Shown piece after piece: positions 8,577-16,345 of a DNA stretch of 38,098 nt (position 1 is its first letter; every line of letters begins with the position of its first letter). Position numbers and translations under genes: made by a program. The stretch spans positions 1-38,098 of the forward strand of contig CAMLXE010000001.1 in assembly GCA_946490455.1 (NCBI GenBank), given 5' to 3'. The stretch is from an uncultured Desulfovibrio sp. (GTDB lineage: Bacteria > Desulfobacterota > Desulfovibrionia > Desulfovibrionales > Desulfovibrionaceae). The notes beneath the pieces were generated by a model. That model made no database searches and had not been told where the DNA came from. It saw only the letters and a program-made list of their open reading frames with translations.

Positions 8577-10115
8577 CTATTTTCCAAGCCCCATGGGTTC
8601 TTCACGGAAAATACGGGCATCCATCAGCTTGGGTTCGCCGTCCATCTTGGGCTTGAAGGCCATATGGGCGAAGATATCCTTTTCGATGTCGATACCAGGG
8701 GCAACTTCGGTCAGGTAGAGACCATCCTTGCGCAGTTCAAACACGGCACGTTCAGTGATGTACATAACCGGCTGTCCCACGGAATTGGCGAAGTCACCAG
8801 AGAAGGTCACATGGTCGACCATGTGCAGGAATTTGTCCTTGGCACCTTCCTGAATGATCTTCAGCTTGCCATCTTCAACGCCAACCTTCAGTCCCTTGGT
8901 TGTAAAGGTTCCGCAGAAGAACAGACGCTTGGCGTTCTGTGTGATGTTGATGAAACCACCACAACCAGTGATGCGCGGTCCCATCTTGGAAACGTTGATG
9001 TTACCCTTTTCATCGCATTCGGCGAGGCCAAGGAAGGCGAGGTCAAGCCCACCACCATCGTAGAAGTCGAACTGATAGGGTTCATCCAGGATGATGTCGG
9101 GGTTGATGGACAGACCAAACAGTCCGCCACCGGCAGGAATACCACCCACAGGACCAGCTTCAACAGTCAGGGTCATGTAGTCACCAATACCTTCTTCGTT
9201 GGCAACGACGGCCACGGCTTCGGGCATACCGATACCGAGGTTGACGATGGCGTTGGGCTGCAGTTCCATGGCGGCACGACGAGCAATGATCTTACGTTCG
9301 CTCATGGGCAGAGCGGGGATGGCATCGGTAGGAATACGGATTTCCCCATTGCAGGCCGGGCTCATGGAGGCATCGGCTTCAGGCATGTTTTCTGCCGGAG
9401 GAACAACAACAACGGTGTCAACATAGACGCCGGGGATCTTCACCAGACGAGGATCAAGAGTCCCAGCCTTAACGACACGTTCAACCTGGACGATGACCTT
9501 GCCGCCAGAGCACTTGGTTGCCTGAGCAATGGAACCAGTGTCCAGCGTTACACCTTCTTTTTCAAGGGAGATATTTCCCTTTTCATCAGCCGTGGTACCG
9601 CGGAGCAGGCAGACATTAATGGGGAAGGCCTTGTACAGAAGCTGTTCCTTGCCGTTGATGACAAGTTTTTCTACAGCGTTCTTCTGGGCCTTTGCCTTGT
9701 TGTTGATGGCACCGCCGTCAATATCGGGGTCTACAAAGGTCTTCAGACCTACATGGGTCAACGTACCGATCTTGCCAGCCGCGATATCACGGAACATATG
9801 GCAGATGGTTCCCTGAGGCAGGTTGTAGGCTTCAATTTTTTCTTCGGTGGCAAGCTTGCCCAGATCGGGCGCAAGGTTCCAGTGCCCACCGATAACGCGT
9901 TTCAGCATTCCTTCATGCGCGAAATGATTTACCCCTACCTGGCCGGCAGAGTACACGAGAGTCAGGTTGGAAGGCTTTCCTGTTTCGAGGAACCGTTTTT
10001 CGAGTGCCTGGGCGAGAACTTCTGCAAAACCATTCGATACGAAACCGCTTGTGGCAAGGGTATCATTGTCATTGATTTGTGCCACGGCTTCTTCGGCTGT
10101 CAGAAACTTGACCAT
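8577..10115 (-). CDS. Fused acyl-CoA:carboxylate CoA-transferase (propionate CoA-transferase-like)
   Basis: The 512-residue protein is a class I CoA-transferase in which the alpha-like half (about 1-250) and beta-like half (about 270-512) are fused, as in propionate CoA-transferase (Pct) and E. coli YdiF. It moves CoA between acetyl-CoA or another acyl-CoA and a short carboxylate through a glutamyl-CoA thioester. The catalytic Glu319 lies in TVEAGPVGGIPAGG, matching the Pct active-site pattern, and the NLGIGMPEAV segment precedes it. AGGAG lies 10 nt before ATG 10115. It is the first gene after a terminator and is followed by the MaoC gene, which suggests it activates a short hydroxy- or unsaturated acid for that hydratase. 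The exact substrate cannot be read from the sequence. Confidence 0.93.
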   Translation of the reverse strand: MVKFLTAEEAVAQINDNDTLATSGFVSNGFAEVLAQALEKRFLETGKPSNLTLVYSAGQVGVNHFAHEGMLKRVIGGHWNLAPDLGKLATEEKIEAYNLPQGTICHMFRDIAAGKIGTLTHVGLKTFVDPDIDGGAINNKAKAQKNAVEKLVINGKEQLLYKAFPINVCLLRGTTADEKGNISLEKEGVTLDTGSIAQATKCSGGKVIVQVERVVKAGTLDPRLVKIPGVYVDTVVVVPPAENMPEADASMSPACNGEIRIPTDAIPALPMSERKIIARRAAMELQPNAIVNLGIGMPEAVAVVANEEGIGDYMTLTVEAGPVGGIPAGGGLFGLSINPDIILDEPYQFDFYDGGGLDLAFLGLAECDEKGNINVSKMGPRITGCGGFINITQNAKRLFFCGTFTTKGLKVGVEDGKLKIIQEGAKDKFLHMVDHVTFSGDFANSVGQPVMYITERAVFELRKDGLYLTEVAPGIDIEKDIFAHMAFKPKMDGEPKLMDARIFREEPMGLGK

Positions 10116-10176
10116 GATGCTATACTCCTGAGTTTAGCAGTTTGACATCTCAATGGATGTCCTGTCCCTTTACATA

Positions 10177-10204
10177 GCTATAATCACGATTTGAGACATA
10201 GCAA
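10177..10204 (-). promoter_or_regulatory. Possible sigma70 promoter of the CoA-transferase gene
   Basis: Reading leftward, TTGCTA (10204-10199) and TATAGC (10182-10177) are separated by 16 nt and lie about 60 nt upstream of the ATG. This is a visual match only. Confidence 0.35.
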
Positions 10205-10237
10205 GGGGAAATAATATGCATTTTTCAGGGAAAATGA

Positions 10238-10291
10238 AGAAAAATTGAGAAAGACCCGTGCCGCATGGAGAGTTTACGCGGTACGGGTCTT
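10238..10291 (-). terminator. Intrinsic terminator of the GntP-family gene
   Basis: A 14-bp stem with one mismatch (AAGACCCGTGCCGC at 10251-10264 and GCGGTACGGGTCTT at 10278-10291) is followed leftward by TTTCTCAATTTTT. It starts 12 nt after the permease stop codon and separates the permease from the CoA-transferase transcript. Confidence 0.88.
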
Positions 10292-10303
10292 GTCAGTCGC
10301 GGC

Positions 10304-11704
10304 TTAGCCCATATGGAGGCCGAGCATGCTCCATACGATGGTCAGCACGAAGGTTACGCCAACGGGGATAACCAGAGAAACCATACCGATGTCGGCATAG
10401 GATTCCTTGTGGGTCAGACCGCAGATGGCGAGCAGGGTGATAACGGCGCCGTTGTGAGGCATGGTGTCGAAGCCACCGGAAGCCATGGAGGCAATGCGGT
10501 GCAGCAGTTCAACGCTGATGCCGTTCTGGGTGGCGAGCTCCATGTAGTACTGGCCCATGGTTTCAAGGGCGATGGACATACCACCGGAAGCGGAACCGGT
10601 GATACCGGCAAGCAGGTTAACCATGATGAATTCGGAGATCAGCGGGTTGCCTGCGCTGACGCCCATGAGGGCTTCCTTAACGGTGGTGAAACCGGGCAGG
10701 CTGGAAATGATGTTACCATAACCCACTTCCGAAGCAGTGTTCATGATGGCGAGCAGAGAACCGATGGTACCGGCGTTGAGGCAGGTCATCAGGTTGCCGC
10801 GAACCTTGAACTGGCGGGCGGAGATGATGATACCGGCGAGAATACCGGCAACGAGAGCGATGATCAGAGCCCAGGTAGCCACGGGGATAACCTTGGAGGC
10901 GAGGGCCAGCTTGCTGGTGGGTTCCATCATGGTAGGATCCCAGCCGGCAATAACCTTGGTCATGACATAGTTGAGCACGAGGGTGATGATCAGAGGCAGA
11001 GCGGCGAGGCCAGGATTCACATCAGGCACGTCGTTTTCAACCTCGTCTTTAACATGACGGGTGTCGATGGCACCGAAACCTTCGCCGTTGGCAATCATGC
11101 GATGTTTACGCATTTCGAGCCAGAACAGAGCGATACCGTAGATGAGAGCAGCACCGATCAGACCAAAAACGGGAGCGGCATAGGCGTCGGTTCCGAAGTA
11201 CTTGGTCGGGATCATGTTCTGAATCTGAGGCGTACCGGGGATAGCGGTCATGGTGCAACCAAAGGCGCCAAGGGCGATGCAGCCAGGGATCAGGCGGCGG
11301 GGGAAATTGGCTTCCTGGAAGATAGCGTTAGCGAAGGGATAAACGGCAAAGCCCACGACGAACAGGGACACGCCACCGTAGGTCAGGATGGATGCAGCGA
11401 TAACAATGGAGATAACAGCACGGGAGGTACCCAGCTTATGAACGATCCAGCCGGCGATGGAGCGAGCCATGCCGCTGTCTTCCATGACTTTACCGAAAAC
11501 GGCGCCGAGCAGGAAGATGGGGAAGAAGTTCTTTACATAGGTACCGGCCGAGTTCATGAAGAGCTCGGAATAGGTGGGCATGGGGGATAGCCCGGCAGTC
11601 AGAGCCGCCACCAGCGCGCAGAGCGGGGCGAACAGAATGACCGAGAAGCCGCGGAAGGCAATCCAGGTCAAAAGTGCAAGAGAAACCAGAATACCAATAA
11701 CCAT
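10304..11704 (-). CDS. GntP-family carboxylate/H+ permease
   Basis: The 466-residue integral membrane protein has about 12 hydrophobic segments. It has the features of the GntP (gluconate / hydroxybutyrate permease) family: the N-terminal LLGAVFGKVMEDSGMA segment, SILTYGGVSLFVVGF, TAIPGTPQIQNMIPTKYFGT, ITGSASGGMSIALE and SGGFDTMPHNGAVITLL near the C terminus. The family imports gluconate or small hydroxy acids with protons. Placed next to a CoA-transferase, two hydratases and a 3-hydroxybutyryl-CoA dehydrogenase, uptake of 3-hydroxybutyrate or a similar short acid is more likely than gluconate; this is inference. A GGAGGG site lies 8 nt before the ATG. The leader can form two short GC hairpins, and the gene has its own terminator. 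Confidence 0.93.
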   Translation of the reverse strand: MVIGILVSLALLTWIAFRGFSVILFAPLCALVAALTAGLSPMPTYSELFMNSAGTYVKNFFPIFLLGAVFGKVMEDSGMARSIAGWIVHKLGTSRAVISIVIAASILTYGGVSLFVVGFAVYPFANAIFQEANFPRRLIPGCIALGAFGCTMTAIPGTPQIQNMIPTKYFGTDAYAAPVFGLIGAALIYGIALFWLEMRKHRMIANGEGFGAIDTRHVKDEVENDVPDVNPGLAALPLIITLVLNYVMTKVIAGWDPTMMEPTSKLALASKVIPVATWALIIALVAGILAGIIISARQFKVRGNLMTCLNAGTIGSLLAIMNTASEVGYGNIISSLPGFTTVKEALMGVSAGNPLISEFIMVNLLAGITGSASGGMSIALETMGQYYMELATQNGISVELLHRIASMASGGFDTMPHNGAVITLLAICGLTHKESYADIGMVSLVIPVGVTFVLTIVWSMLGLHMG

Positions 11705-11752
11705 AACCTAATCCCTCCAGGTTAAGTAACGCCCGTTTAAGGGCCTGACGTC

Positions 11753-11770
11753 CCCGCGCCTTACCGCGGG
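11753..11770 (-). other. GC hairpin in the permease leader
   Basis: A perfect 6-bp stem (CCCGCG / CGCGGG, 6-nt loop) lies about 50 nt upstream of the GntP start. A second small stem (GCCC / GGGC at 11731-11744) lies between it and the ribosome site. It could be a leader structure, but there is no T run. Confidence 0.4.
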
Positions 11771-12282
11771 AAATCCCAAAATTGCCATCGTCTTCCGACA
11801 GGATTCTTGAATGCGCCGGTCATTTCTCCCGAATGGCCGACGGCCGGAATGGGATGGACTCTTGAACCAAAGAATGTCCGACAATGGTGAACTGTATTGG
11901 ACCGGACACCTTTTTGGGCCTGTGATGCATTACGATTCGTCTCTGTACTCCCGGAAAAATTTGTTGGGAATCAAGATAATTCGTAATCTTTTTCACAATG
12001 TGTTGCTGTTCAAACAGGTGCTATTCCCCATATCCCGGCAGCACATGGGGGACATTAGCCCAAGAGGAGGAAAAGCACAAGAGGTTCGGACTGAAAAAGG
12101 TCTGAAGCCGGGTAAGAAGAGTGAGGAAATTGAGGAAAATTATTTTGAACATCAATCCGCTTTCCCTTCTTGAGGTGTTCATAAATTTCACATGATATTC
12201 GGCCAGTGAATGCAAACCATTCCTATTAAAGGAATCAGGTTGGAGCATCATACTGGTATACTGGCATGTCCGGGAATGTCGT

Positions 12283-12432
12283 ATGGAAGTTGACGAATAC
12301 GAAAAACTTACTGCAAGAATGTTATATGTTCGTACGGAATCTACAGAAGAAGAAAATTTTTTGGAGAAAGTTTCAACAGCAGATGCATATGTACGTCAGA
12401 CTGATACAGGGACTGTGCTCAGGTCCCAATGA
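12283..12432 (+). CDS. Possible 49-residue acidic ORF, unknown
   Basis: ATG 12283 to TGA 12430-12432 encodes an acidic peptide beginning MEVDEYEKLTARMLYVRTES. GGGA lies 7-8 nt upstream. I do not recognise a domain. Its stop overlaps the ATG of the next small ORF (ATGA), a coupling pattern unlikely in random sequence but still weak evidence. It could also be the remnant of a larger gene. Confidence 0.28.
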   Translation: MEVDEYEKLTARMLYVRTESTEEENFLEKVSTADAYVRQTDTGTVLRSQ

Positions 12433-12539
12433 AACTGTATCTGGCATCAGACGAATGTCCTTTTTTTATTTATGAATGGAAACGTACAGATAATGTATTC
12501 GAGCTGAAGCGGAAATGTAAAACTGTTTTTATTGACTAA
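12429..12539 (+). CDS. Possible 36-residue ORF coupled to the previous one
   Basis: ATG 12429, overlapping the previous stop as ATGA, to TAA 12537-12539. The peptide begins MKLYLASDECPFFIYEWKRT and is basic at its C terminus (LKRKCKT). No family is recognised. An AGGAG followed by a TTG-started 23-codon frame comes next (from about 12552), so this could be a frameshifted remnant of one gene rather than separate peptides. Confidence 0.25.
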   Translation: MKLYLASDECPFFIYEWKRTDNVFELKRKCKTVFID

Positions 12540-12608
12540 AAAATAGGAGTTGACGATTTTGAAACTCATATGGTCACGTTTCGATACATACGGAGTTGAA
12601 GGTATAGT

Positions 12609-12643
12609 CTGTTCGGAATGATCGAACAGGACGATGTTTTTTT
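12609..12643 (+). terminator. Weak terminator-like hairpin upstream of lpxK
   Basis: A perfect 7-bp stem (CTGTTCG / CGAACAG, 7-nt loop) is followed after 7 nt by seven T residues. The spacing to the T run is longer than usual, so it may instead be an operator-type inverted repeat. It would terminate the small ORFs before lpxK. Confidence 0.4.
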
Positions 12644-12734
12644 ATCCGAAATGCTCCCCCTGTATTTTCGTTGAAGTCATCACTTGGGTGGTGTATGTGT
12701 TGAAAAGCCTCCAAAGGAGGCAAAGGAGTTCACC

Positions 12735-13817
12735 ATGTGCCCGAGCCGTCTTCAGTCAGCTCTGTCTCCCGCACTTGTACCCCTTTCCTTTTTGTATGGT
12801 GGTCTCATGCGCTTGCGCCGCCACATGTGGGAAAGCGGTCGCTTTGACAGATTTGATCCGCCCTGCCCCTGTATTTCTGTGGGCAACATTTCATGGGGAG
12901 GGACGGGAAAGACACCCATTACCGACTGGCTCTTGGGCTGGGCAGAAAGCCGGTACCGGCAAGCCGTTGTTCTTTCCAGAGGATATGGGGGAAAGGCGCC
13001 GCATGTTCCTTTGCTGGTAACACCTCAGCTCACTGCCGGAGAAACGGGCGATGAGCCTCTCATGCTGGCTCTGGATCATCCTGTGAGTGCCATTCTGGTT
13101 GATCCGGACAGACGGAGAGCGGGGCGGCACATTCTGAAGACACATGCACCCGGTTTGTTTATCCTGGATGACGGCTTTCAGCATGTGGCCGTCCATCGGG
13201 ATCTGGATCTTGTTCTTCTGCATCTGAATGATCTGTCCGAAGGCTGGGGAAAGGTGATTCCCGCAGGTACATGGCGAGAAGGGCCTACAGCGCTCAATCG
13301 TGCAGGTGTGTTCCTCATCAAGTGTAGCCCTGCCGTTTTTGATGAACTTGTGCCTCTTTTTGAGTCTCGGTTGAAGAAACTGCGTAAGCCTCTTTTCAGC
13401 TTTTCTCTGAGGCCCAAAGCGCTGGAGCCTGTTCGTGCATACGGGAATACGCATTGGTTTGTTCCAGATTCCGTGAAGGAATTTCCCAATGGACAGGGCT
13501 ATGCCCTTGTCAGCGGTGTAGGAGATCCCGAGCAGGTCGCGGAAACGGTAACATCCTTTCTTGGTTATCCTCCTGAACGGCATCAGATTTATGCCGATCA
13601 TCATCGATATACGGCGCAGGATGCCATTTTTCTTGAAAACCTGGGGCTCCCTTTGATCTGCACACGCAAGGATGCCGTGAAATTGAGAGAATTGCATCTT
13701 TCGCGTCTCTGGTCCTTACGGGTAGAGGTCGTCTTCGGTCCTTGCCTATGGAGTGAGGAGGTCTTTCCTGAATGGCTTGAGACGTGGTGGCGGAAGCAGG
13801 AGAAGGCAAGAGCATGA
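12735..13817 (+). CDS. lpxK: Tetraacyldisaccharide 4'-kinase
   Basis: LpxK phosphorylates the lipid A precursor disaccharide at the 4' position on the inner face of the inner membrane. The 360-residue product shows the P-loop SVGNISWGGTGKTP (about 48-61), followed by LSRGYGGK, TAGETGDEP, and the LFILDDGFQH motif characteristic of the family. A hydrophobic N-terminal stretch (about 8-25) is its usual membrane contact. I chose ATG 12735 because AGGAG lies 6 nt upstream; a longer in-frame start at 12684 would put that site inside the gene. Its stop overlaps the rnr start as ATGA, so the two are translationally coupled. Lipid A synthesis confirms a Gram-negative envelope. Confidence 0.96.
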   Translation: MCPSRLQSALSPALVPLSFLYGGLMRLRRHMWESGRFDRFDPPCPCISVGNISWGGTGKTPITDWLLGWAESRYRQAVVLSRGYGGKAPHVPLLVTPQLTAGETGDEPLMLALDHPVSAILVDPDRRRAGRHILKTHAPGLFILDDGFQHVAVHRDLDLVLLHLNDLSEGWGKVIPAGTWREGPTALNRAGVFLIKCSPAVFDELVPLFESRLKKLRKPLFSFSLRPKALEPVRAYGNTHWFVPDSVKEFPNGQGYALVSGVGDPEQVAETVTSFLGYPPERHQIYADHHRYTAQDAIFLENLGLPLICTRKDAVKLRELHLSRLWSLRVEVVFGPCLWSEEVFPEWLETWWRKQEKARA

Positions 13818-16345
13818 CAAGACGCAGGAATCATGCAAGGAAAGAAAGGAACTTTTCGGCGCATAAGGCTGATTTGCGAGGTAATGTGGACTTCTCTGTC
13901 CCCGGAGGGCTGGATGGAAATGAAGTCGTTGAAATCATAAGGCGAGTGAACCGTCCCGTTCGAGTGGATGATCTGCTTCGTTTCCTTGATCTTTCCCGTC
14001 GGGAAAAAACACCGCTCGGCAAAATGCTGGAGCGTCTGGAAGCCGAGGGCCGAGTCTTGCGTCTTTATGGTGGGCGCTGGATTGCTGCAGATCAGGCTTC
14101 GTTGATTACAGGAACTCTGTCCGTACAGCGTTCTGGAGCGGGATTCGTTACCCCCGACACTTTGGAGCAGAAAGATCAGCATGACTATCGAAAACTGTCA
14201 TCAGATATCTTTGTCCGGGCGGAGCTTTTGGGAGATGCCTGGCATGGAGATCGTGTCGAGGTCGTGTTGCAGCCGGGAAGTGAGCGGAAGGGAAAAGGCG
14301 TTCGCCATACGGCTCGCAGTCCCGAAGGAAGAATTGTCCGGGTTCTTGAACGGGGATTGAAGGAAATTGCTGCCCATGCAACACGGCGAACCTCTGCCCG
14401 GGGGCTTTTCTGCCGACCTGCAGATCCGCGTCTGAATTTTATGCTGGATACAGATCTTTCTGGCCTTGCAGAACAGCCGGTTCCCGGGGAATTGCTTCTG
14501 ATTCGCCCCGAAGAAAAGCAGCGACCCGGCATCTGGAGCGGAGTAGCCCTTTCTTCGTTGGGAAGAGAAGATGATGCTTCGGTACAGGAACGTCTGACCA
14601 AGCTGAATCATCAGATCCCGCTGGAGTTCCCTCCCAATGTCCTTGCAGCAGCGCGCATTCTGGAAAATGTGAACGACAGGGATGGATTGCCCCTGTGCGG
14701 TGACGTCGGGACAGCTCCTTCCTCCGCCTCTTTGCCCTTTGCTTCTTCGGGAAAGCGGCAGGATTTGCGGGGAATTCCCTTTGTGACCATCGACGGGGAA
14801 GATGCGCGCGATTTTGATGATGCAATCTATGTTCAACCGATTCTGCATGGGGGAATGCCTGTCTGGGAACTTTGGGTGGCCATTGCAGACGTAAGCCATT
14901 TTGTGAGGACCGGGTCCGTCCTGGATCGCGAAGCACGGGAAAGGGGTAATTCCTGCTATTTCCCCACCTCGGTGGAACCCATGTTGCCGGAAATCCTTTC
15001 CAATGGATTATGCAGCCTGCGGCCTGGAGAGGATCGTCTGGTCATGGCCGTCCGTATCCGATTTGATGAACATGGAGAGCCAAGAGCTTCGGCCTTTTTC
15101 CCCGGTTTGATCCGATCTCGGGCTCGTCTCACCTATGAAGAGGTTCAGGCAGCCTTTGACAAGGAAAAAGGTGGGGAAACTGCCGGAAAGGATGGCAGGA
15201 GAGAGCGTTCCGATTCTCGGGAGAACAGCGTTTCCCTTGAAGCAGATACGAAAGCTGGAGGAATACTCGCGGCTCATCCCTGGCTGGCTGATGCGTACCG
15301 CCTGGCAGGGCTTCTGTGGGGAAGGAGGCTTGAGCGGGGGAGCCTTGATTTTGATCTGCCGGAAGCCCGGTATGTGGTTTCCGACGGCAGGGTAACGAAT
15401 CTTGTACGGCGTGAACGCCTCTTTGCGCATCGGCTGATTGAGGAGTTCATGCTGGCTGCCAATGAAGCAGTAGCACGGTTCCTGACCCAGAAGGGGATCC
15501 CATTCCCGTGTCGAATACATCCCGCTCCTGATCCTGATCGTCTTCGGAGTCTCTTTCGGACTCTATTGGCAACGGGGTTATTTTCAGAACCTGAACTTGC
15601 ACAGTGGAATCAGCGTGAGGAGACACCCGATCCCGGAAGCCTGAGGGGAATTCTGGAGGAGGCAAAGGGAACGCCACGGGAAGATATTGTCGGTCGGCTG
15701 GTTCTCAGATCCATGATGCAGGCCCGGTATTCTCCAGAGGTCGGTGAGCATTTTGGTCTGGCATCAGCCTGTTACTGCCATTTCACTTCTCCCATCCGGC
15801 GATATGCCGATTTGCTTGTACACAGAGCGCTGCATCATGCGCTGGGTGCGGAGCAGCCTGTCGTATCGGGAGGAAAACTGCTTGCCTTCACCGATCAGTG
15901 CAACGCGAGGGAAAGAGTCGCGACCGAGGCAGAGCGTGAGGTCGTCCGTCGCTTTGCCTGCCTGCTTCTGCGCGAGAGGGCAGGAGAAACCTTTTCGGGG
16001 ACAGTGTCCGGGGTCACGGAATTTGGCTTTTTTGTCGAGCTGGAGGCCATGCCGGTGGAAGGGATGGTCCGATTGGAAGCACTTCGCTATGACTGGTTTG
16101 AATATGATCCGGACCGGCAGAGCCTGACAGGTGTGGGAACCGGACGACGGTTTCAGCTCGGACAGCGTATGGTGGTACGGCTCGTGGATGTCCATATCGG
16201 TCGACTTGAAATCAATCTGGAACCGGTGGAGTCTAAAGGTACGGGGAAGCGATCCAGGCCAGGGCATTCCTCAGGCGTACGGGCAAGGAAGGAACCGCGG
16301 TTGGTATGGGAACGGAACGCCTTTTCACATCGTCGAAAAAGGTAA
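13814..16345 (+). CDS. rnr: Ribonuclease R
   Basis: This processive 3'-to-5' exoribonuclease of the RNase II family degrades structured RNA. The 843-residue product has N-terminal cold-shock/OB domains and then the RNB catalytic domain with the acidic cluster IDGEDARDFDDAIY (about 323-337). The central catalytic domain continues through SPIRRYADLLVHRAL. A C-terminal S1 domain (about 726-805, starting FSGTVSGVTEFGFFVEL) and a basic tail follow. A hydrophilic insert at about 450-480, rich in Lys, Glu and Arg, is unusual for the family. ATG 13814 overlaps the lpxK stop and has AGGAGAAGG upstream; a GTG at 13784 is less likely. The last 113 nt overlap the convergent cls gene, and no terminator is visible. 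Confidence 0.95.
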   Translation: MTRRRNHARKERNFSAHKADLRGNVDFSVPGGLDGNEVVEIIRRVNRPVRVDDLLRFLDLSRREKTPLGKMLERLEAEGRVLRLYGGRWIAADQASLITGTLSVQRSGAGFVTPDTLEQKDQHDYRKLSSDIFVRAELLGDAWHGDRVEVVLQPGSERKGKGVRHTARSPEGRIVRVLERGLKEIAAHATRRTSARGLFCRPADPRLNFMLDTDLSGLAEQPVPGELLLIRPEEKQRPGIWSGVALSSLGREDDASVQERLTKLNHQIPLEFPPNVLAAARILENVNDRDGLPLCGDVGTAPSSASLPFASSGKRQDLRGIPFVTIDGEDARDFDDAIYVQPILHGGMPVWELWVAIADVSHFVRTGSVLDREARERGNSCYFPTSVEPMLPEILSNGLCSLRPGEDRLVMAVRIRFDEHGEPRASAFFPGLIRSRARLTYEEVQAAFDKEKGGETAGKDGRRERSDSRENSVSLEADTKAGGILAAHPWLADAYRLAGLLWGRRLERGSLDFDLPEARYVVSDGRVTNLVRRERLFAHRLIEEFMLAANEAVARFLTQKGIPFPCRIHPAPDPDRLRSLFRTLLATGLFSEPELAQWNQREETPDPGSLRGILEEAKGTPREDIVGRLVLRSMMQARYSPEVGEHFGLASACYCHFTSPIRRYADLLVHRALHHALGAEQPVVSGGKLLAFTDQCNARERVATEAEREVVRRFACLLLRERAGETFSGTVSGVTEFGFFVELEAMPVEGMVRLEALRYDWFEYDPDRQSLTGVGTGRRFQLGQRMVVRLVDVHIGRLEINLEPVESKGTGKRSRPGHSSGVRARKEPRLVWERNAFSHRRKR

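Larger units (their letters stand above)
11771..12734. other. Long intergenic stretch between the permease leader and lpxK
   Basis: Nearly 1 kb without a recognisable gene. It should contain the leftward promoter of the permease and the rightward promoter of lpxK. It is more AT-rich than its surroundings from about 12100 to 12680. It holds two possible tiny coupled ORFs (12283-12539), a small inverted repeat ATTCC...GGAAT near 12220-12235, a tandem ACTGG repeat near 12253-12263, and a hairpin with a nearby T run (12609-12643). Confidence 0.45.

Noticed and set aside
8664..10145. Very long rightward frame opposite the CoA-transferase gene
   Set aside because: It is antisense shadow with no ribosome site or domain; the leftward gene has a clear active site.
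10265..11590. Very long rightward frame opposite the GntP-family gene
   Set aside because: It is antisense shadow of the permease, rich in Gly, His and Asp as expected from codon bias.
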